Part shown: piece by piece, positions 60,599-64,000 of the stretch
How positions within the stretch are numbered: the first letter of the stretch is position 1
Layout of the letters: each line of letters opens with the position of its first letter
Assembly: GCA_949752745.1 (NCBI GenBank)
Contig: OX457028.1
Location: 24,368,927-24,432,926, forward strand
Direction of reading: 5' to 3'
Length of the DNA: 64,000 nucleotides
Source: Protula sp. h YS-2021
Taxonomy: Eukaryota > Annelida > Polychaeta > Sabellida > Serpulidae
Position numbers and translations under genes: made by a program
The notes under the pieces: model-generated
Told to the model about the DNA's origin: nothing
The model's input: the letters and a program-made list of their open reading frames with translations, nothing else
Databases searched by the model: none

Positions 60599-60903
60599 GT
60601 ATGTCGGGGAAAAGGCTGAACACTTCGACATCAAGTTTAGGTATTTTAGCTCAATATGCCTCGTCTCAAATTGAGGTCAACCAGGATGGGTCAGCAAAGC
60701 TGAAGAAGAAACGTAAACCATCAACGAAAAGTGATGAATCCAACTATATTCCGTCGAAAAAACGCAAGCCCGGGCGACCTAAAAAGTACAGCAAAGACCA
60801 AGCCGTAACCCAGACCTTGGTGTCGAAATCCAGCAAGAATTTCTCGTTCTTCAACATTGGAAAAGCTGTAAAACGGATGAAAGCGTTAAAGGAAGGCAAC
60901 AAG
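60599..60903 (+). CDS. BAHCC1/TNRC18-like: BAHCC1/TNRC18-like protein, exon 12 (AT-hook)
   Basis: 305 nt: acceptor 'tttctttctcttcag', donor 'GGCAACAAG|GTACAG', phase 1 to 0. It encodes a Lys-rich region with 'SKKRKPGRPKKYSKDQ', a classical AT-hook core (GRP flanked by Lys/Arg), preceded by 'LKKKRKPSTKSDESNY', a likely nuclear localisation signal. AT-hooks bind the minor groove of AT-rich DNA. The position after the coiled coil fits BAHCC1/TNRC18. Confidence 0.88.
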
Positions 60904-61657
60904 GTACAGAGATTTATTTGTTACCGTGCAGAGGGGTGCGGGGGGGGGGGGGGGGTATTGAATCTTCGTCTGCATATATGTATGTGTGTGTGTATGTATG
61001 TAAACTAAAATTTCGGATGATTTTCTGCACGACCCTAAGCCAGGCGCCCATTCTGATTTTTCGATGTCCCACATTGGATTCGCTGCTTTACACACATTTC
61101 AGGCATCAGATGATTTTATGTCGTTTCTTGTTCAATTATTTTGAAATTTGGCATGAACGTTCCCTGGGAAGTTCTCCAATCACCTTATATTTTTATTCGC
61201 GATTTGGCCAAAATTGCCATAAACAGCCCAATTTCATTAAACACCAAAATACTGCTTTTCCACTAAATTCAGTCCGATCTCTTTGAAATTTGGCAGAAAA
61301 GTTTCCCCAGCACGTCCACTACCCAATTTTATCAAAACTTTGTAGATTTCTCGTTTCAGCTTTTTTATGTCTTCGATTATACGGCCTTTACGGCTGCTGA
61401 AATTAAAAATTCTTTCGGGTAATTTTTGAGCACTGCTTATTTGTGATAACGACTGCTAATTCATACGAGGAACTTAAAAAATGGTTACCGAGCTCGTAAC
61501 CAGTTTAACAACTAACCACTGAGATGATATTTTTGCTTTTTTATATATCATTATATATAACAGGTGTGTAAAGAGCTAACCAGTGCCACTTAGTTATGAA
61601 ATATGTACACCTGCCGCTCTAGTTTGTTTGGGAATTATCTTGTTTGGTATATTACAG
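60904..61657 (+). other. intron, no features
   Basis: Contains a G run (60939-60955) and a short TATG/TG-rich tract near 60975-61000. Nothing else recognised. Confidence 0.7.
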
Positions 61658-61978
61658 GGCAGCTTATTACAAGCAATAGGCGAGTGGAGCCGCCGGCGTT
61701 CGGAGCGTATTTTCCTCAGCGATGCCGTGTCACCTGCGAAGAGCACGTCCTCCTCCACCTCGTCGTGCCCGGTGTCCGAAAGCCCCTCTTCGTCTTCCGC
61801 TCGTATCAAAGCATCGACACTGTCGCTTCCTCAGATGGCGCAGGAGGGTGCTGGGAGTGTGGGCGGCAAGGCTAGGGTCCCTACTCTAGCGGAAAGGGTC
61901 CTCAAGCCTGGCATCATGGCGAGTGCTCATAAACCTGCTCAAAGCATGACGCCTTTCAAAGCAGATAGCTCTCAACAG
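61658..61978 (+). CDS. BAHCC1/TNRC18-like: BAHCC1/TNRC18-like protein, exon 13
   Basis: 321 nt: acceptor 'ggtatattacag|ggcagc', donor 'CAACAG|GTAGGA', phase 0 both sides. It encodes a Ser-rich, disordered 107-residue segment ('SPAKSTSSSTSSCPVSESPS') followed by 'KARVPTLAERVLKPGIMASA'. No known fold. The frame is open further upstream with a hydrophobic stretch, but that part lies in the intron. Confidence 0.8.
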
Positions 61979-62251
61979 GTAGGATCGTTACTACAAATAA
62001 CCAAATACGGTGATACAAGCCCTGGGAATAGACAGTGTAAAACCCGAAATATTCATTGTCTGTCAGATAGTAAAGCTGATCTGCCGTTAATAAGAAATCG
62101 TTGGTTACGTTTACCAAAACTGCTTTATATCAACCTTTAGTTCACCAGATATTCACAAGTTCCTCGCTTGACAAGCGTGGCACACAACTCTTACAGGTAA
62201 GAACTCATGGATAAACACTAACAACAGAGGTATTTCTTTTCATGTCACCAG

Positions 62252-62432
62252 AAGCCGTCTGTGACCGAAGCAAGGGAAAGGTACAGCATTCGTAGCAACT
62301 CGTCCGAGTTTGATTCGGATTCCGACGACAATTCGTCCGATTCCGATGAGGTGTTGCCGGAAGTGGGAAAAGACGAAACGGCAGCGGTGTGGGAGCAGAC
62401 GGACGACACTCGCTCGACGTCGCCAGCTCCAG
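62252..62432 (+). CDS. BAHCC1/TNRC18-like: BAHCC1/TNRC18-like protein, exon 14 (acidic)
   Basis: 181 nt: acceptor 'cttttcatgtcaccag', donor 'CCAGCTCCAG|GTAAGG', phase 0 to 1. It encodes an acidic, serine-rich stretch ('SSEFDSDSDDNSSDSDEVLP'), like the acidic tracts before the Tudor-like domain in vertebrate relatives. The downstream intron contains the 43-bp acceptor array. Confidence 0.85.
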
Positions 62433-62737
62433 GTAAGGCTGTCTCGTGCCGGCGAGATCACATGCCTTACACGTGGGCAGCGAATGTGAACACGACGGCT
62501 CACGTAGTGGTGACGTAGTGCGCAGAGGTCTCTATCACGTGATGTTAATTTAACCAAGAAACCCAAATAAGAGAGTATTCGTTGTATTCAAGTAAGCCTC
62601 GTAACGGATTGGGGAGCTGGAGGAATGTTTTAGGATAGACTTCACCATTCTGCAGTTAATAACAAGTACAAGTGTGGGTGGGGGAAGACATGTCCTTCCA
62701 CACTGATCTTGCCATTCTAGTTGTTGATGTTTTACAG

Positions 62738-63726
62738 ATGTGAAGTCGAGTGTTCTGACCCAGGCTGAGTTGTTTTACAGATGTGAGGTCCAGTGTTCTG
62801 ACCCAGGCTGACTTGTTTTACAGCTGTGAGGTCCAGTGTTCTGACCCAGGCTGACTTGTTTTACAGATGTGAGGTCCAGTGTTCTGACCCAGGCTGACTT
62901 GTTTTACAGATGTGAGGTCCAGTGTTCTGACCCAGGCTGACTTGTTTTACAGATGTGAGGTCCAGTGTTCTGACCCAGGCTGACTTGTTTTACAGATGTG
63001 AGGTCCAGTGTTCTGACCCAGGCTGACTTGTTTTACAGATGTGAGGTCCAGTGTTCTGACCCAGGCTGACTTGTTTTACAGATGTGAGGTCCAGTGTTCT
63101 GACCCAGGCTGACTTGTTTTACAGATGTGAGGTCCAGTGTTCTGACCCAGGCTGACTTGTTTTACAGATGTGAGGTCCAGTGTTCTGACCCAGGCTGACT
63201 TGTTTTACAGATGTGAGGTCCAGTGTTCTGACCCAGGCTGACTTGTTTTACAGCTGTGAGGTCCAGTGTTCTGACCCAGGCTGACTTGTTTTACAGATGT
63301 GAGGTCCAGTGTTCTGACCCAGGCTGACTTGTTTTACAGATGTGAGGTCCAGTGTTCTGACCCAGGCTGACTTGTTTTACAGATGTGAGGTCCAGTGTTC
63401 TGACCCAGGCTGACTTGTTTTACAGATGTGAGGTCCAGTGTTCTGACCCAGGCTGACTTGTTTTACAGATGTGAGGTCCAGTGTTCTGACCCAGGCTGAC
63501 TTGTTTTACAGATGTGAGGTCCAGTGTTCTGACCCAGGTTGACTTGTTTTACAGATGTGAGGTCCAGTGTTCTGACCCAGGCTGACTTGTTTTACAGATG
63601 TGAGGTCCAGTGTTCTGACCCAGGCTGACTTGTTTTACAGCTGTGAGGTCCAGTGTTCTGACCCAGGCTGACTTGTTTTACAGATGTGAGGTCCAGTGTT
63701 CTGACCCAGGCTGACTTGTTTTACAG
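62738..63726 (+). repeat. 43-bp tandem array of 3' splice sites, 23 units
   Basis: 989 bp equals exactly 23 x 43 bp. Each unit is the first 35 bp of exon 15 (starting 'atgtgaggtccagtg') plus 'ttttacag', and holds two branch-point-like 'ctgac' motifs. Units differ little: the first is the most diverged ('gaagtcgag'), three units begin 'ctgtgagg' instead of 'atgtgagg' (62824, 63254, 63641), and one has 'ccaggttgac'. Intronic if only the last acceptor (63725-63726) is used. Confidence 0.95.
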
Positions 63727-63917
63727 ATGTGAGGTCCAGTGTTCTGACCCAGGCTGACTTGTCGGATGGCCTGAAGATCCTTTACTTCATGGAGGGACTA
63801 TTTTATGAGGCGCGCGTGAAGGAAATCCAGCCGCCGGATGTGTATGGAGTAATGGTGAAGGGTGAGCGTGGCAACAGGCCGCACATATTATCCAGGGAAG
63901 AGCTACTCAATGATGCG
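63727..63917 (+). CDS. BAHCC1/TNRC18-like: BAHCC1/TNRC18-like protein, exon 15 (Tudor-like domain)
   Basis: 191 nt: acceptor 'gttttacag|atgtg' (the last of 24 identical-type acceptors), donor 'GATGCG|GTAGGT', phase 1 to 0. It encodes a Tudor-like barrel segment: 'LSDGLKILYFMEGLFYEARV' then 'KEIQPPDVYGVMVKGERGNR' and 'PHILSREELL'. The 'PPD.YGV...GERGN.PHI' core is highly characteristic of BAHCC1/TNRC18. The gene continues past the window; a BAH domain would be expected further on. Confidence 0.92.
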
Positions 63918-64000
63918 GTAGGTTTCCATGGCAACGAGACTATACTATGATTATGTAGTGGCTTTATTTTAAAAAAGTAGCAATGAAAATTTTGACGATT
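63918..64000 (+). other. start of the next intron
   Basis: Intron sequence after the exon 15 donor, to the window edge. Confidence 0.8.

Noticed and set aside
61583..61657. Upstream start with a hydrophobic segment for exon 13
   Set aside because: A clear acceptor (tattacag) lies at 61656-61657 and the phase fits exon 12, so the hydrophobic stretch is intron.
62738..63726. CRISPR-like regular repeats
   Set aside because: The 43-bp units are contiguous with no unique spacers, and the DNA is eukaryotic. They duplicate a splice border.

Overview
The window is eukaryotic nuclear DNA from an intron-rich, repeat-rich animal, most likely a marine invertebrate. I favour a lophotrochozoan such as a mollusc, at low certainty. 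The evidence is a spliced host gene with consensus GT/AG borders and long introns, two DIRS tyrosine-recombinase retrotransposons, a tRNA-derived SINE, several inverted-repeat DNA transposons or MITEs, Helitron-like hairpin ends linked to a 'ggtcaaggtcacc'-rich satellite, and many long (TA)n, (GA)n and (CT)n tracts. Nothing bacterial was seen.

Layout. 1-27.3 kb: no gene I can recognise. It holds AT-rich DNA, a 2.3-kb inverted-repeat element (8561-10874), satellite blocks (12.6-16.5 kb), a G-rich foldback element (12969-13771), copies of a C-tract-bordered MITE family, and a 1.75-kb inverted-repeat element (25575-27329) that carries a (TA)n tract and a SINE. 27.4-63.9 kb: one plus-strand gene. 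I resolve 15 consecutive exons with matching phases, 5358 nt or 1786 codons from the first ATG I can place. It is an invertebrate member of the BAHCC1/TNRC18 chromatin-reader family. The gene runs off the right edge after a Tudor-like exon, so the expected C-terminal BAH domain lies outside, and its 5' end is not resolved.

31.1-48.3 kb: the intron between exons 2 and 3 contains a nest of transposons. An inverted-repeat element with TGTTA...TAACA ends has been entered by two DIRS elements in the same (minus) orientation. The remnant between them has an open frame resembling the start of KRBA2/Ginger-type integrases. DIRS copy A (31733-39693) has uninterrupted gag-like, RT-RNase H-methyltransferase and tyrosine recombinase frames and matching terminal inverted repeats. 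Copy B (40001-48020) belongs to a different subfamily and has one in-frame stop in its RT frame. Both have the DIRS internal complementary region that equals the joined ends of the circular intermediate.

Most unusual: the host gene has tandem repeats that duplicate its own splice sites. Before the Tudor-like exon, a 43-bp unit containing branch-point-like motifs, the 3' splice site and the first 35 bp of the exon repeats in perfect register, giving 24 potential acceptors; only the last leaves an open frame. At exon 5, a 21-bp unit containing the 5' splice site is repeated, giving four in-frame donors that would add 0 to 3 heptapeptides. Exon 10 carries a 42-bp coding minisatellite.
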